From: Bacteroidaceae bacterium
GTDB lineage: Bacteria > Bacteroidota > Bacteroidia > Bacteroidales > Bacteroidaceae
DNA: 15,688 nucleotides
Assembly (NCBI GenBank): GCA_030843315.1
Contig: JAUUPT010000083.1
Span: forward strand, 1-15,688
Reading direction: 5' to 3'
Positions within the stretch are counted from its first letter, which is position 1. Every line of letters begins with the position of its first letter. A program made the position numbers and the translations under genes. This document shows positions 1 through 7,177 of the stretch, one piece after another. Below the pieces are notes generated by a model that saw only the letters and a program-made list of their open reading frames with translations, was not told the origin of the DNA and did not search any database.

Positions 1-156
1 TTGTAAGGTCATGTATACCGACGTTATGAGAGTTGCTCGCTCCATGTCGGAGGGTAGACCGCTAAAGCCAGTATGGTGACATGCGGCTCAGATAAATGAC
101 AGACACCTTATTATATAAGGTACAGAACCCGGCTTACAGACCGACTGCTTTTTTTT
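1..156 (+). ncRNA. rnpB: RNase P RNA, 3' portion (5' end outside window)
   Basis: This is the catalytic RNA of ribonuclease P, which trims the 5' leaders of precursor tRNAs. It is recognised from conserved 3'-domain blocks in the right order. GGGTAGACCGCT lies at about 52-63, AGATAAATGAC at about 90-100, and ACAGAACCCGGCTTA at 122-136, which is the near-universal 3' signature. Between the last two, a short hairpin (ACCTTA 105-110 with TAAGGT 116-121) fits a peripheral helix of variable sequence. The RNA ends near 148 and is followed by an 8-T run (149-156), as expected when the terminal helix plus a U-tract terminates transcription. The 5' strand of that helix lies upstream of the window. No protein frame is plausible here. 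The identity is very secure; the exact mature 3' end is inferred. Confidence 0.96.
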
Positions 157-180
157 CTTTTAATTATAGAATATACCGCC

Positions 181-1500
181 ATGAACCAACGTATTGCCAC
201 CCTTTGGAAATTCCTCACCTACGACATCTGGCGTATTACGGAAGATGAGGTCACCCGTACGACCTTCTCCCTATACAATATCATCAAGACCATCTACCTC
301 TGCATCAACCGTTTCACCAAAGACCGGATTGTGAACAAGGCTTCGGCATTGACTTACAGTTCGCTGCTTGCCATCGTGCCCATCCTTGCCATCCTGTTTG
401 CCATCGCCCGCGGCTTCGGGTTCGATAACCTGATGGAGAGCCAGGTCGTCAACGGCTTTGGCGGCCCCACCAAGACCACGGAAGTCATCTTGCAGTTCGT
501 CAACTCCTACCTGTCGCAAACCAAGAGCGGTATCTTCATCGGAGTGGGTCTGATTATGTTGCTGTGGACCGTCCTCAACCTGATAAACAACCTGGAGATA
601 ACCTTCAACCGCATCTGGCAAGTGAAGAAAGCACGCAGCATGTACCGCAAAATCACGGATTACTTCTCCATGCTTCTGCTCATGCCCATCCTGATTGTGG
701 TGTCCGGCGGTCTTTCCATCTTCATGAGTACGATGGTGAGGAACATAGAAGATTTCACCCTACTCGCCCCTGTCGGCAAATTCATGATCCGCCTCATACC
801 TTTCGTCCTGACGTGGTGTATGTTTACGGCGCTATACATCTTTATGCCGAACACGAAAGTCAAGTTCAAGCATGCACTGATATCCGGCATCCTGGCAGGT
901 ACGGCGCATCAGGCATTCCAGTTCCTCTATATCAGCAGCCAGTTGTGGGTATCGCGCTACAACGCTATCTACGGTAGCTTTGCCGCCCTCCCCATGTTTC
1001 TGCTGTGGCTTCAGGTATCCTGGACCATCTGCCTCTTTGGTGCCGAGCTGACCTATGCCGGGCAGAACATCAAGAATTTCAGTTTCGACAAAGATGCCCG
1101 CAACATCAGCCGGCGCTATCGCGACTTTATCTCCATACTTATCATGTCTCTCATCGCCAAGCGCTTTGAACAGAACGCACCGCCCTATACCGCCGAAGAA
1201 ATCTCCGAAGAGTGCCAGATTCCGATACGCCTGACGAATGAAACCCTCTACGAATTGCAAGAGATCAACCTGCTGCACGAAGTGGCAACAGATGAGAAAA
1301 GCCAGGACATCGTCTACCAACCTTCGATAGACATCAACCAACTGAACGTCGCCCTCCTGCTGGACAAGCTGGACACACATGGTTCGGAAGACTTCAAGAT
1401 TGATAAGGACAATGAGTTCAATAAGCAGTGGGAAGCCTTGCTGAATGCACGGGAGGAGTATTACAAGAGTGCAAGCAAGGTATTGTTGAAGGACTTATAA
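181..1500 (+). CDS. YihY/virulence factor BrkB family membrane protein
   Basis: This is a 439-residue inner-membrane protein of the YihY/BrkB family, once misannotated as ribonuclease BN. The biochemical role of the family is unsettled. About six hydrophobic segments are visible at residues 57-77, 117-137, 161-182, 203-223, 230-252 and 266-292. The family-typical stretch with NKASALTYSSLLAIVP (52-67) precedes and enters the first, and LFGAELTYAG (285-294) closes the last. The tail from about 300 to 439 is soluble. Residues 335-370 resemble a winged-helix fold (YTAEEISEECQIP, then LYELQEINLL), an extension common in Bacteroidetes members. The ATG follows the rnpB U-tract by only about 25 bases, and I see no TAnnTTTG promoter in that gap. 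It may therefore use read-through from rnpB or a promoter inside rnpB. It converges on ribE. Confidence 0.9.
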   Translation: MNQRIATLWKFLTYDIWRITEDEVTRTTFSLYNIIKTIYLCINRFTKDRIVNKASALTYSSLLAIVPILAILFAIARGFGFDNLMESQVVNGFGGPTKTTEVILQFVNSYLSQTKSGIFIGVGLIMLLWTVLNLINNLEITFNRIWQVKKARSMYRKITDYFSMLLLMPILIVVSGGLSIFMSTMVRNIEDFTLLAPVGKFMIRLIPFVLTWCMFTALYIFMPNTKVKFKHALISGILAGTAHQAFQFLYISSQLWVSRYNAIYGSFAALPMFLLWLQVSWTICLFGAELTYAGQNIKNFSFDKDARNISRRYRDFISILIMSLIAKRFEQNAPPYTAEEISEECQIPIRLTNETLYELQEINLLHEVATDEKSQDIVYQPSIDINQLNVALLLDKLDTHGSEDFKIDKDNEFNKQWEALLNAREEYYKSASKVLLKDL

Positions 1501-1517
1501 AGAAAACAGTATAATAT

Positions 1518-1604
1518 TTTCAGGCACAGATTACGCGGGTTATACGGACTCAAAAGAGTTATGAAATTAAATTTCCGTATAATCCGCGTAATCTGTGCCT
1601 GAAA
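1518..1604. terminator. Long-stem bidirectional hairpin between yihY and ribE; intergenic repeat
   Basis: Two 31-base arms (1518-1548 and 1574-1604) are complementary at 30 of 31 positions around a 25-base loop. The arms begin TTTCAGGCACAGATTACGCG on each strand. The symmetry extends imperfectly outward: ACAGTATAA at 1506 reappears inverted as TTATACTGT, reaching the ribE stop codon. The hairpin sits between two convergent genes, so it most likely terminates both. Its CACAGATTAC core also appears in the hairpin at 14062-14167, which suggests a dispersed repeat family rather than an ordinary terminator. Confidence 0.8.
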
Positions 1605-1607
1605 TCA

Positions 1608-2210
1608 TTATTTATACTGTATCATCCTGCTGATATACTTTCCTATAATATCAAACTCCAGATTCACCACGCTGCCTACCTTGAAAGCATGGAAGTTGGT
1701 ATGTTCGAATGTATAAGGAATTATCGCTACCTGGAAAGTATCGTCCGTAGGATTGCATACCGTCAGGCTGACGCCATTTACCGTCACCGAACCTTTATCC
1801 ACCGTGATGTATCCACGCTTTGCCATCTCCTTGTCGAAAGCATATTGGAAAGTGAAGTAATAGCTGCCTTCCGCATCCTTGATGTCGATACAAGTAGCAG
1901 TCTGGTCTACATGTCCCTGAACGATATGCCCGTCCAGGCGGCCGTTCATCATCATGCTTCGCTCCACATTTACTTCATCGCCCACCTTCAGCAGACCGAG
2001 GTTGGAACGGTCCAGCGTCTCTTTCATCGCCGTCACCGTATAGGTATCGTCCGTCATACTAACCACCGTCAGGCAAACCCCGTTATGAGACACACTCTGG
2101 TCTATCTTCAATTCATTCACGAATGAACATTTGAAAGTGAAATGCACATTCTCCTGGTCTTTGACCATTACCACCAAGGTGGCGCATTCTTCTACTATTC
2201 CGGAAAACAT
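1608..2210 (-). CDS. ribE: Riboflavin synthase, alpha subunit
   Basis: This enzyme converts two molecules of 6,7-dimethyl-8-ribityllumazine into riboflavin plus a pyrimidinedione that is recycled, the last step of riboflavin synthesis in the cytosol. The 200-residue length is normal for the family. The N-terminus MFSGIVEE is diagnostic. The protein is an internal duplication of two lumazine-binding barrels, roughly residues 1-95 and 97-190. Each barrel carries the matching motif NGVCLT (43-48) or NGVSLT (145-150), and GHIVQGHVDQTA (94-105) opens the second. The gene stands alone in the window; other rib genes are not adjacent. A Bacteroides-type promoter lies about 50 bases upstream. The same gene is called ribC in some organisms. 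Confidence 0.95.
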   Translation of the reverse strand: MFSGIVEECATLVVMVKDQENVHFTFKCSFVNELKIDQSVSHNGVCLTVVSMTDDTYTVTAMKETLDRSNLGLLKVGDEVNVERSMMMNGRLDGHIVQGHVDQTATCIDIKDAEGSYYFTFQYAFDKEMAKRGYITVDKGSVTVNGVSLTVCNPTDDTFQVAIIPYTFEHTNFHAFKVGSVVNLEFDIIGKYISRMIQYK

Positions 2211-2261
2211 AGAGGTATTTATTATTAAATTGTTTACTAATTGTCACTCGTCGAGTGGCTA

Positions 2262-2292
2262 CAAAGATACGAAAAGCCCTTCACATAGGCAC
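2262..2292 (-). promoter_or_regulatory. Predicted ribE promoter
   Basis: Read on the minus strand, TATCTTTG at 2269-2262 matches the Bacteroides -7 consensus TAnnTTTG exactly. A TTTG (2295-2292) lies 22 bases upstream of it, slightly wider than the usual 19-21. Transcription would start near 2256, giving a leader of roughly 45 bases. A short palindrome, CACTCG-T-CGAGTG (2245-2257), falls at the predicted start point and could be an operator or a 5' hairpin. No room exists for an FMN riboswitch. Confidence 0.55.
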
Positions 2293-2294
2293 AA

Positions 2295-2326
2295 AAAAAG
2301 GAAGCTTTTCACAAAGCCTCCTTTTT
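2295..2326 (-). terminator. Rho-independent terminator, probably of the pst-phoU operon
   Basis: A 14-base stem with one mismatch (2295-2308 with 2313-2326) encloses the tetraloop TCAC. On the minus strand the hairpin is followed directly by a run of T. It lies about 240 bases beyond the phoU stop and just upstream of the ribE promoter, so it would insulate ribE from phosphate-operon transcription. The distance from phoU is long, leaving a sizeable 3' untranslated region. Confidence 0.65.
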
Positions 2327-2566
2327 CAGTTTTCAATAGGTATTAGTTTTTTTTTAAGGTAAAAAGATTGTTTTCAGGATAACGATGCAAATATAGCCGC
2401 TTTTCGTGATACTAACCAAATTAAAAAACATGTCTTATAACATCTTTTCAAGAAATCTTTTGATTTTATTATCATTTCAAAGCACTTTTCTACACCTGCA
2501 ATCGCTCTCAGGGGACAAATATAGGGCTATTTTCCAATAAACACTAAAATTATCATAAAATTTTGT
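2327..2566. other. AT-rich intergenic stretch without a recognisable gene
   Basis: This is the 3' untranslated region expected for phoU transcripts. I see no convincing open frame, tRNA or structured RNA. A weak AT-only inverted repeat (AATAAAC at 2536-2542 with GTTTATT at 2565-2571) overlaps the phoU stop codon. It lacks a following U-run on the minus strand, so I do not call it a terminator. Confidence 0.5.
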
Positions 2567-3262
2567 TTATTTCTTATCATTTGGATAATGCTCGTCTGTC
2601 CGCCCACTATGTTTTAACACTTTTGCATCGATAAAGAACACTATTTCTTCGGCAATATTGGTGATATGGTCACCGGAACGCTCCAGTTTGCGGAACACAC
2701 TTACCAGGTTCAGACAGGAAAGCGCACTCTCCGGATGCCGGGCTACATAGTCGGCAAGAACAGCCGTTGCATCGGCATTGATTTCATCCAACAATTGGTC
2801 TTTGGCAAATATAGCGGTAGCCAGTTCCAGACTCTCATCCTGAAGCGCCTGTTTGGCCAGTTCGAGCATGGCAAGCACTTGGGATATCATTTCACCAAGG
2901 CGAAGTTGTTTTACCAGTTCCGCATCCAGGGCCGGATCGTCGCAGTTGATGGCAAAGCGGGCAATACCTTCGGCGAAGTCGCCCAGACGTTCCAGATTCG
3001 TATTAATCTTCAGCATGGCAAGCACAAAGCGCAAGTCGATGGCAACAGGATTGTAGAGGGCGATAACATCTTCCACATCCCGGTCTATCTTCAACTCGTA
3101 AGCATTGACACGACGTTCGCACACCAACACTTGTTGTGCCAACTCGCGATCCATAGTAAGTACGGCATCACCGGCCCGGTCGAGCTGGTTATACACAAGG
3201 GTCCACATTCCGTCTATTTCCTTTTTCAGCAAGACGAGTTCTGATTCGATAAACTTCACCAT
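2567..3262 (-). CDS. phoU: Phosphate signalling/transport regulator PhoU
   Basis: PhoU is a peripheral cytoplasmic protein that couples the state of the Pst transporter to a PhoR-type sensor kinase and restrains uptake and Pho-regulon expression when phosphate is plentiful. The 231-residue protein is almost all helical, with the two three-helix bundles typical of the family. The paired metal-binding helices are visible. The first contains NLERLGDFAEGIA (89-101) and the second KLERSGDHITNIAEE (192-206), both of the E/D-R-x-G-D pattern. The gene starts about 33 bases after pstB and is the last gene of the pstC-pstA-pstB-phoU operon, the conserved order. The N-terminus MVKFIESELV has no better alternative start nearby. 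Confidence 0.95.
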   Translation of the reverse strand: MVKFIESELVLLKKEIDGMWTLVYNQLDRAGDAVLTMDRELAQQVLVCERRVNAYELKIDRDVEDVIALYNPVAIDLRFVLAMLKINTNLERLGDFAEGIARFAINCDDPALDAELVKQLRLGEMISQVLAMLELAKQALQDESLELATAIFAKDQLLDEINADATAVLADYVARHPESALSCLNLVSVFRKLERSGDHITNIAEEIVFFIDAKVLKHSGRTDEHYPNDKK

Positions 3263-3295
3263 AATGTTTCTATGTTAAGATTAATAATTGCTTTT

Positions 3296-4048
3296 TTACC
3301 CGAACCGTCCCGTAATATAGTTCTGTGTCTCCGCCTTATCGGGGTTCGTAAATATCTTTCTGGTATCGCCGAACTCTACCATCTGGCCCATATAGAAGAA
3401 AGCGGTGTGATTGCTGACACGCGCAGCTTGCTGCATATTGTGCGTCACTATGACAATGGTATATTCCTTCTTCAGCTCATGAATCAGTTCTTCCACTTTG
3501 GCGGTGGAGATGGGATCGAGGGCGGAAGCCGGTTCGTCCATCAGCAACACCGATGGAGACACCGCCATAGCGCGGGCTATGCAGAGGCGTTGCTGCTGTC
3601 CGCCCGAAAGAGCGTAGGCAGAAACTTTCAGTTTGTCTTTCACTTCATCCCAAAGGGCGGCGCCTCTCAGCGTCTCCTCTACCCGGCGGCGAATGAAGTT
3701 AGTGTCGGTCACACCATTCACGCGGAGGCCGTACGCCACATTCTCGAAGATACTCTTCGGAAAGGGATTGGGACGCTGAAACACCATGCCCACATTCTTG
3801 CGGAGTTCGTCCACCTGCACACCCTTTCCGTAAATATTTTGTCCGTCAATAAGAACTTCACCGGTCAGGCGGGTATTGGGTATCAGGTCGTTCATGCGGT
3901 TCAGCAGACGCAGGAAGGTGGATTTGCCACATCCCGAAGGACCGATAAAAGCGGTAACGGACTTTTCTTCAATATCCATACTGATACTTTTCAATGCCTG
4001 AAAGTTACCGTACCAGAAGTTCACATTGCGGGTTTCTATTTTATTCAT
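3296..4048 (-). CDS. pstB: Phosphate ABC transporter, ATP-binding protein PstB
   Basis: PstB is the cytoplasmic ATPase that powers phosphate import through the PstC-PstA channel. The 250-residue protein has every ABC motif. These are Walker A GPSGCGKS (36-43), the Q-loop Gln91 in VFQRPNPFP, the signature LSGGQQQ (147-153), Walker B LLMDEP with Asp171 and Glu172, the D-loop SALD, and the switch His203 in VTHNM. VFQRPNPFPKSI and the C-terminal pattern NPDKAETQNYITGRFG are characteristic of PstB rather than of other importers. It follows pstA by about 24 bases and precedes phoU by about 33, so translation is probably coordinated within one transcript. Confidence 0.97.
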   Translation of the reverse strand: MNKIETRNVNFWYGNFQALKSISMDIEEKSVTAFIGPSGCGKSTFLRLLNRMNDLIPNTRLTGEVLIDGQNIYGKGVQVDELRKNVGMVFQRPNPFPKSIFENVAYGLRVNGVTDTNFIRRRVEETLRGAALWDEVKDKLKVSAYALSGGQQQRLCIARAMAVSPSVLLMDEPASALDPISTAKVEELIHELKKEYTIVIVTHNMQQAARVSNHTAFFYMGQMVEFGDTRKIFTNPDKAETQNYITGRFG

Positions 4049-4072
4049 AATGTCATTCTACTATCTACTTTC

Positions 4073-4933
4073 CTAATTCATCTTTATCTTCTTTTCGAAG
4101 TATTTTCGCAAGGCGTGTGCCAGGAGATTCACCACAAGAATAATCAATATCAATACCAATGCCGTGCCGTAAGCGATGGGAAGCTGTGCTTCCATGTCCG
4201 TGCCGCTGGTGGAAATGACATACAAGTGATAGGGCAAAGCCATACACTGGTCGAGGATACCGGTGGGCAATTGCGGCAAGAAGTAAGCGGCACAGGTAAA
4301 GAGGATAGGCGCCGTCTCGCCCGAAATACGTCCCAGCGCCAGGATCAGTCCCGTAATGATATTGGGCATACCCATCGGCAAAATGACGTGCCAGATTGTC
4401 TGGAGCTTGGTAGCTCCCAACGCACGACTACCCTCACGCATACTATCGGGAATGGCTTTCAAGGCTTCTTCCGTAGTACGTATAACGAGTGGCAGACTCA
4501 GCAACCCCAACGTCAGCGAACCTGCCAGAATGCTGTCTCCAAAGTCCATATAGTTGACGAACAGCGCCATACCAAACAAACCGAATACAATGGATGGGAT
4601 GCCGCTCAGGTTATTCGTCATCATCCGGATAATCCGCACCACCCAACCTTTGGGGGCATATTCATTCATATAAACACCGCTCATCACTCCCACCGGAAAG
4701 GCAAACAACGCACTGCCTATCATCAGATAGAACGTTCCGACGATGGCAGGCAGAATCCCGCCCGAAGTCATGCCGTCGGTGGGAGCCGTTGTCAGAAACT
4801 CCCAGTTGATAACCCCTATACCTTTATATATAATAAAGCCGAGAATGGCGAAGAGGATTCCCACTACACTCAAACTCAACAAGCGGAACAACCCGAATGC
4901 TATATTTTGCGCAAGATGTTTTCTATCTATCAT
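4073..4933 (-). CDS. pstA: Phosphate ABC transporter permease PstA
   Basis: PstA is one half of the transmembrane phosphate channel and pairs with PstC. The 286-residue length is typical. Hydrophobic segments are visible at about residues 20-40, 63-90, 112-128, 136-152, 190-222 and 255-274. The cytoplasmic EAA loop that docks on PstB is clear at 156-186 (EEALKAIPDSMREGSRALGA, then the L-P ending). NNLSGIPSIVFGLFG (107-121) is a strongly conserved PstA/PstC permease block. The gene starts 15 bases after pstC. The start MIDRKHLAQN places a short cytoplasmic leader before the first membrane helix, as expected. Confidence 0.95.
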   Translation of the reverse strand: MIDRKHLAQNIAFGLFRLLSLSVVGILFAILGFIIYKGIGVINWEFLTTAPTDGMTSGGILPAIVGTFYLMIGSALFAFPVGVMSGVYMNEYAPKGWVVRIIRMMTNNLSGIPSIVFGLFGMALFVNYMDFGDSILAGSLTLGLLSLPLVIRTTEEALKAIPDSMREGSRALGATKLQTIWHVILPMGMPNIITGLILALGRISGETAPILFTCAAYFLPQLPTGILDQCMALPYHLYVISTSGTDMEAQLPIAYGTALVLILIILVVNLLAHALRKYFEKKIKMN

Positions 4934-4948
4934 ACTCCTTTATTCAAT

Positions 4949-6133
4949 TTATCTCCTGTTTCCCGACACCGCCTCTACCGTAAAGTTTATCAGCAAACTG
5001 ATGAAGAACAGCACCACGCCCAGCAGGAACAACGCCTCGTAATGAGGTCCTCCGGCAGGCGCTTCGCCCAGTTCGGCGGCAATCGTTGCGGGTATGGTTC
5101 GCAGCGGTTCCAGGATGGTATGGGGAATGACGGCAGCATTACCTGTCACCATCAATACCGCCATCGTTTCGCCTACCGCACGTCCGATGCCCAGCACCAC
5201 GCCCGACGTGATGCCCGATATGGAATAGGGAATCACTACCTTATATATAGTCTGCCACTGCGAAGCCCCCAGTGCCAGGCTCGCTTCGCGCATGGCACGC
5301 GGACAGTTGCGCATGGCGTCTTCCGTCACCGTAATGATGGTAGGCAATGCCATTATCGCCAACACAATACTTCCAGCCAAACCACTCTCACCCACCGGCA
5401 AGTCGAAGGCTCTTTGTATAAACGGCACAATCACTATCAGCCCGAAGAATCCGTAGACCACCGACGGAATACCGCTCAGCAGCTCTATAACCGGTTTCAA
5501 CAGATTGCGCACTTTAGGATTGGCAACCTCGGACATATAAATAGCTACCGACAGTCCGAACGGCAACGCTATGAGAATGGCAAACAAACTGACCCACAGC
5601 GTGCCCGTGATAAGCGGCAGAAAGCCGAACTGCGCAGCAGGGGTTGCCGTCGGAAACCATTCGGCTCCGGCAAAGACATCCTTCACCGAAATAGTGTTAT
5701 CCTTCAGCAGATGCACCGAGTCCGGACGGACGATGAACTGCTGCGGCACAAAAGCAATGATGCCCGGCGTGCGCTCCACCAACTCCGTGATGCAAGCACC
5801 CGCATGTTCGTAGGTATCTCCCAGCTGCTGCTCGGTGTAATATTCCGTAATATCCTCCAGGCGGAAAAGCCGGATAGGGAGATTCGGGCCTCCTACTTCA
5901 TCCCAATTTGTTATCTCTTCGTCGAAAACATCTTTTATCTGAGCCGGCGTCAGACTATTTACCTTGTTATCTTTATTTAATGCTAATACATACCCTTCTT
6001 CAATGACCTTGCTACTGAACAGCCCCAGCGCTTCGGAAAAGAGAAACAAGACAATGAGCACGATGGTAAGGCTTGTTACAAAACCGCTACAAGCCAGTAT
6101 CCCCTCAATAATCTTCTCTAAAATCTTTTTCAT
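4949..6133 (-). CDS. pstC: Phosphate ABC transporter permease PstC with a PstS-like insert in its first periplasmic loop
   Basis: PstC is the second channel subunit and the first gene of the minus-strand operon. At 394 residues it is clearly longer than classical PstC proteins of about 300-340. After the first membrane helix (about 17-38), residues 43-160 form a soluble insert facing the periplasm. It contains LTPAQIKDVF, EITNWDEVGG and, later, RTPGIIAFVP. These parallel LTRQQLESIF, KITNWKQVGG and RGAIGYVG in the PstS encoded next door, in the same order. The SSGT phosphate-contact motif of PstS has no counterpart in the insert. The permease core then follows: helices from about 176, the block SGIPSVVYGFFG (220-231), the EAA loop at 271-302 (EDAMRNCPRAMREASLALGA) and GRAVGETMAVLMVTGN (317-332). 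The permease identity is certain. The homology of the insert is my own comparison and its function is unknown. Confidence 0.94.
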   Translation of the reverse strand: MKKILEKIIEGILACSGFVTSLTIVLIVLFLFSEALGLFSSKVIEEGYVLALNKDNKVNSLTPAQIKDVFDEEITNWDEVGGPNLPIRLFRLEDITEYYTEQQLGDTYEHAGACITELVERTPGIIAFVPQQFIVRPDSVHLLKDNTISVKDVFAGAEWFPTATPAAQFGFLPLITGTLWVSLFAILIALPFGLSVAIYMSEVANPKVRNLLKPVIELLSGIPSVVYGFFGLIVIVPFIQRAFDLPVGESGLAGSIVLAIMALPTIITVTEDAMRNCPRAMREASLALGASQWQTIYKVVIPYSISGITSGVVLGIGRAVGETMAVLMVTGNAAVIPHTILEPLRTIPATIAAELGEAPAGGPHYEALFLLGVVLFFISLLINFTVEAVSGNRR

Positions 6134-6204
6134 TTTACCTATTGATTTCTGCCTGCAAAGGAAGGGGCTACGTATTAAGATAGTGTGACTAACGTTTGAA
6201 AGAA

Positions 6205-6271
6205 CTGTTACAAACCTATTACAAACGTGTTACAACATACAAAATCCACCCGGCGTAACACTTCTGTAATA
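6205..6271. promoter_or_regulatory. Candidate Pho-box operators between divergent pstC and pstS
   Basis: On the plus strand TTACAA occurs three times at exact 11-base spacing (6208, 6219 and 6230), within 11-mers resembling CTGTTACAAAC. On the minus strand a matching pair, TATTAC and TGTTAC, is again 11 bases apart (6271-6255). The two groups form a 17-base inverted repeat: TATTACAAACGTGTTAC at 6217-6233 against GTAACACTTCTGTAATA at 6255-6271, 15 of 17 complementary. Eleven-base direct repeats are the hallmark of PhoB-type operators in other bacteria. Location between pstS and pstC supports phosphate control. The binding protein is inferred. Confidence 0.65.
6211..6243 (-). promoter_or_regulatory. 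Predicted pstC operon promoter
   Basis: On the minus strand TAGGTTTG (6218-6211) matches the Bacteroides -7 element TAnnTTTG. A TTTG (6243-6240) lies 21 bases upstream, so both consensus parts are present. The leader to pstC would be about 70 bases. The promoter overlaps the plus-oriented TTACAA repeats, and the minus-oriented pair (6271-6255) sits just upstream of its -33 element, where an activator would be expected. Confidence 0.55.
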
Positions 6272-6280
6272 TCCATTACC

Positions 6281-6288
6281 TTATTTTG
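6281..6288 (+). promoter_or_regulatory. Possible pstS promoter -7 element
   Basis: TTATTTTG differs from the Bacteroides TAnnTTTG motif at one position. No TTTG lies at the -33 spacing, which would suit an activator-dependent promoter. The TTACAA repeats end about 43 bases upstream. The leader to the pstS ATG would be under 25 bases. This is a tentative call. Confidence 0.35.
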
Positions 6289-6312
6289 CAGCGTGCACAA
6301 TTATTGTTCCAT

Positions 6313-7128
6313 ATGAAAGTAAAAACAATTCTGTTATTCTTTGCCCTGACTGTTGCCGCCACCGGCATGCAGGCACAACGCATCAAAGGCAGCGACACCG
6401 TGCTCCCTATTGCACAGCAAACTGCCGAACACTTCATGAATCTGAACCCTTCGGCACGTGTCACCGTCACCGGTGGCGGAACGGGTGTAGGTATATCTGC
6501 CTTGCTGGACGAAACCACAGACATTGCCATGGCCTCCCGCGCCATCAAGTTCAGCGAGAAGATGAAGGCCAAAGCCACCGGAGAGGATCTGGAAGAAGTA
6601 CCCATAGCCTACGATGCCCTTGCCGTAGTAGTGCATCCCTCCAACCCGGTAAAACAACTCACCCGTCAACAGTTGGAGAGCATCTTCCGCGGTAAAATAA
6701 CCAACTGGAAACAAGTGGGCGGCGACGACCGCAAGATAGTGGTCTACTCCCGCGAAACGTCCTCCGGCACCTACGAATTCTTCAAGGAGAGCGTGCTTAA
6801 GAATAAAAATTACATGAGCAGCAGCCTCTCCATGCCAGCCACCGGCGCCATCATCCAGTCCGTCAGCCAGACGCGGGGAGCCATCGGCTACGTCGGCCTT
6901 GCTTACGTATCGCCACGCATCAAGACGCTTGCCATTTCCTATGACGGAGAGCATTTCGCCACCCCAAGCCTGGAGAATGCCGTCAACAAATCATACCCTA
7001 TCGTGCGTCCGCTCTACTACTATTACAATAAGAAAAACTCCGAACAAGTAGCACCGTTGCTGCAATTCATACTATCTTCCACGGGTCAGGAAATCATTAA
7101 AAATAGTGGATATATTCCCGTGAAATAA
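6313..7128 (+). CDS. pstS: Periplasmic phosphate-binding protein PstS
   Basis: PstS captures phosphate in the periplasm and delivers it to PstC-PstA. I start at the ATG at 6313, giving 271 residues. This yields a clean signal peptide (MKVKTILLFFALTVAATGMQAQ) cleaved near residue 22 without a lipobox cysteine. Starting at the upstream in-frame TTG (6286) would add nine polar residues before it. The mature protein shows the family's phosphate-contact regions: GSDTVLP (26-32), TGGGTGVGISAL (53-64), ASRAIKFSE (74-82) and SRETSSGTYEFF (146-157). LTRQQLESIFRGKITNWKQVGG (116-137) is the structural block that recurs in the PstC insert. It is divergent from the pst operon instead of heading it, and shares the repeat-rich control region. 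I see no clear terminator before glnS. Confidence 0.95.
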   Translation: MKVKTILLFFALTVAATGMQAQRIKGSDTVLPIAQQTAEHFMNLNPSARVTVTGGGTGVGISALLDETTDIAMASRAIKFSEKMKAKATGEDLEEVPIAYDALAVVVHPSNPVKQLTRQQLESIFRGKITNWKQVGGDDRKIVVYSRETSSGTYEFFKESVLKNKNYMSSSLSMPATGAIIQSVSQTRGAIGYVGLAYVSPRIKTLAISYDGEHFATPSLENAVNKSYPIVRPLYYYYNKKNSEQVAPLLQFILSSTGQEIIKNSGYIPVK

Positions 7129-7149
7129 CGATATAAGAAAAATTAGTCG

Positions 7150-7157
7150 TATTTTTG
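7150..7157 (+). promoter_or_regulatory. Predicted glnS promoter -7 element
   Basis: TATTTTTG is an exact match to TAnnTTTG and lies 20 bases before the glnS ATG. No TTTG is present at the usual -33 distance. Position in the only gap between pstS and glnS makes it the best candidate for a glnS start. Confidence 0.5.
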
Positions 7158-7177
7158 CGCCATTAAAATGAATAACA

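Noticed and set aside
2211..2262. FMN riboswitch upstream of ribE
   Set aside because: The predicted leader is only about 45 bases, and none of the conserved FMN aptamer sequence blocks is present.
2536..2571. AT-only inverted repeat over the phoU stop as a terminator
   Set aside because: The stem has no GC core and no U-run follows on the minus strand. The hairpin at 2295-2326 is a better terminator.
3272..5980. A 902-codon open frame on the plus strand across the phosphate operon
   Set aside because: It lies antisense to pstB, pstA and pstC, which have complete motifs. Its translation is low-complexity, rich in His, Arg and Gln, and matches no fold I recognise. It is a codon-bias shadow.
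6286..6312. TTG start that would lengthen PstS by nine residues
   Set aside because: The added residues (MQRAQLLFH) would precede an already complete signal peptide. The TTG also overlaps the predicted -7 element. The ATG at 6313 is better.
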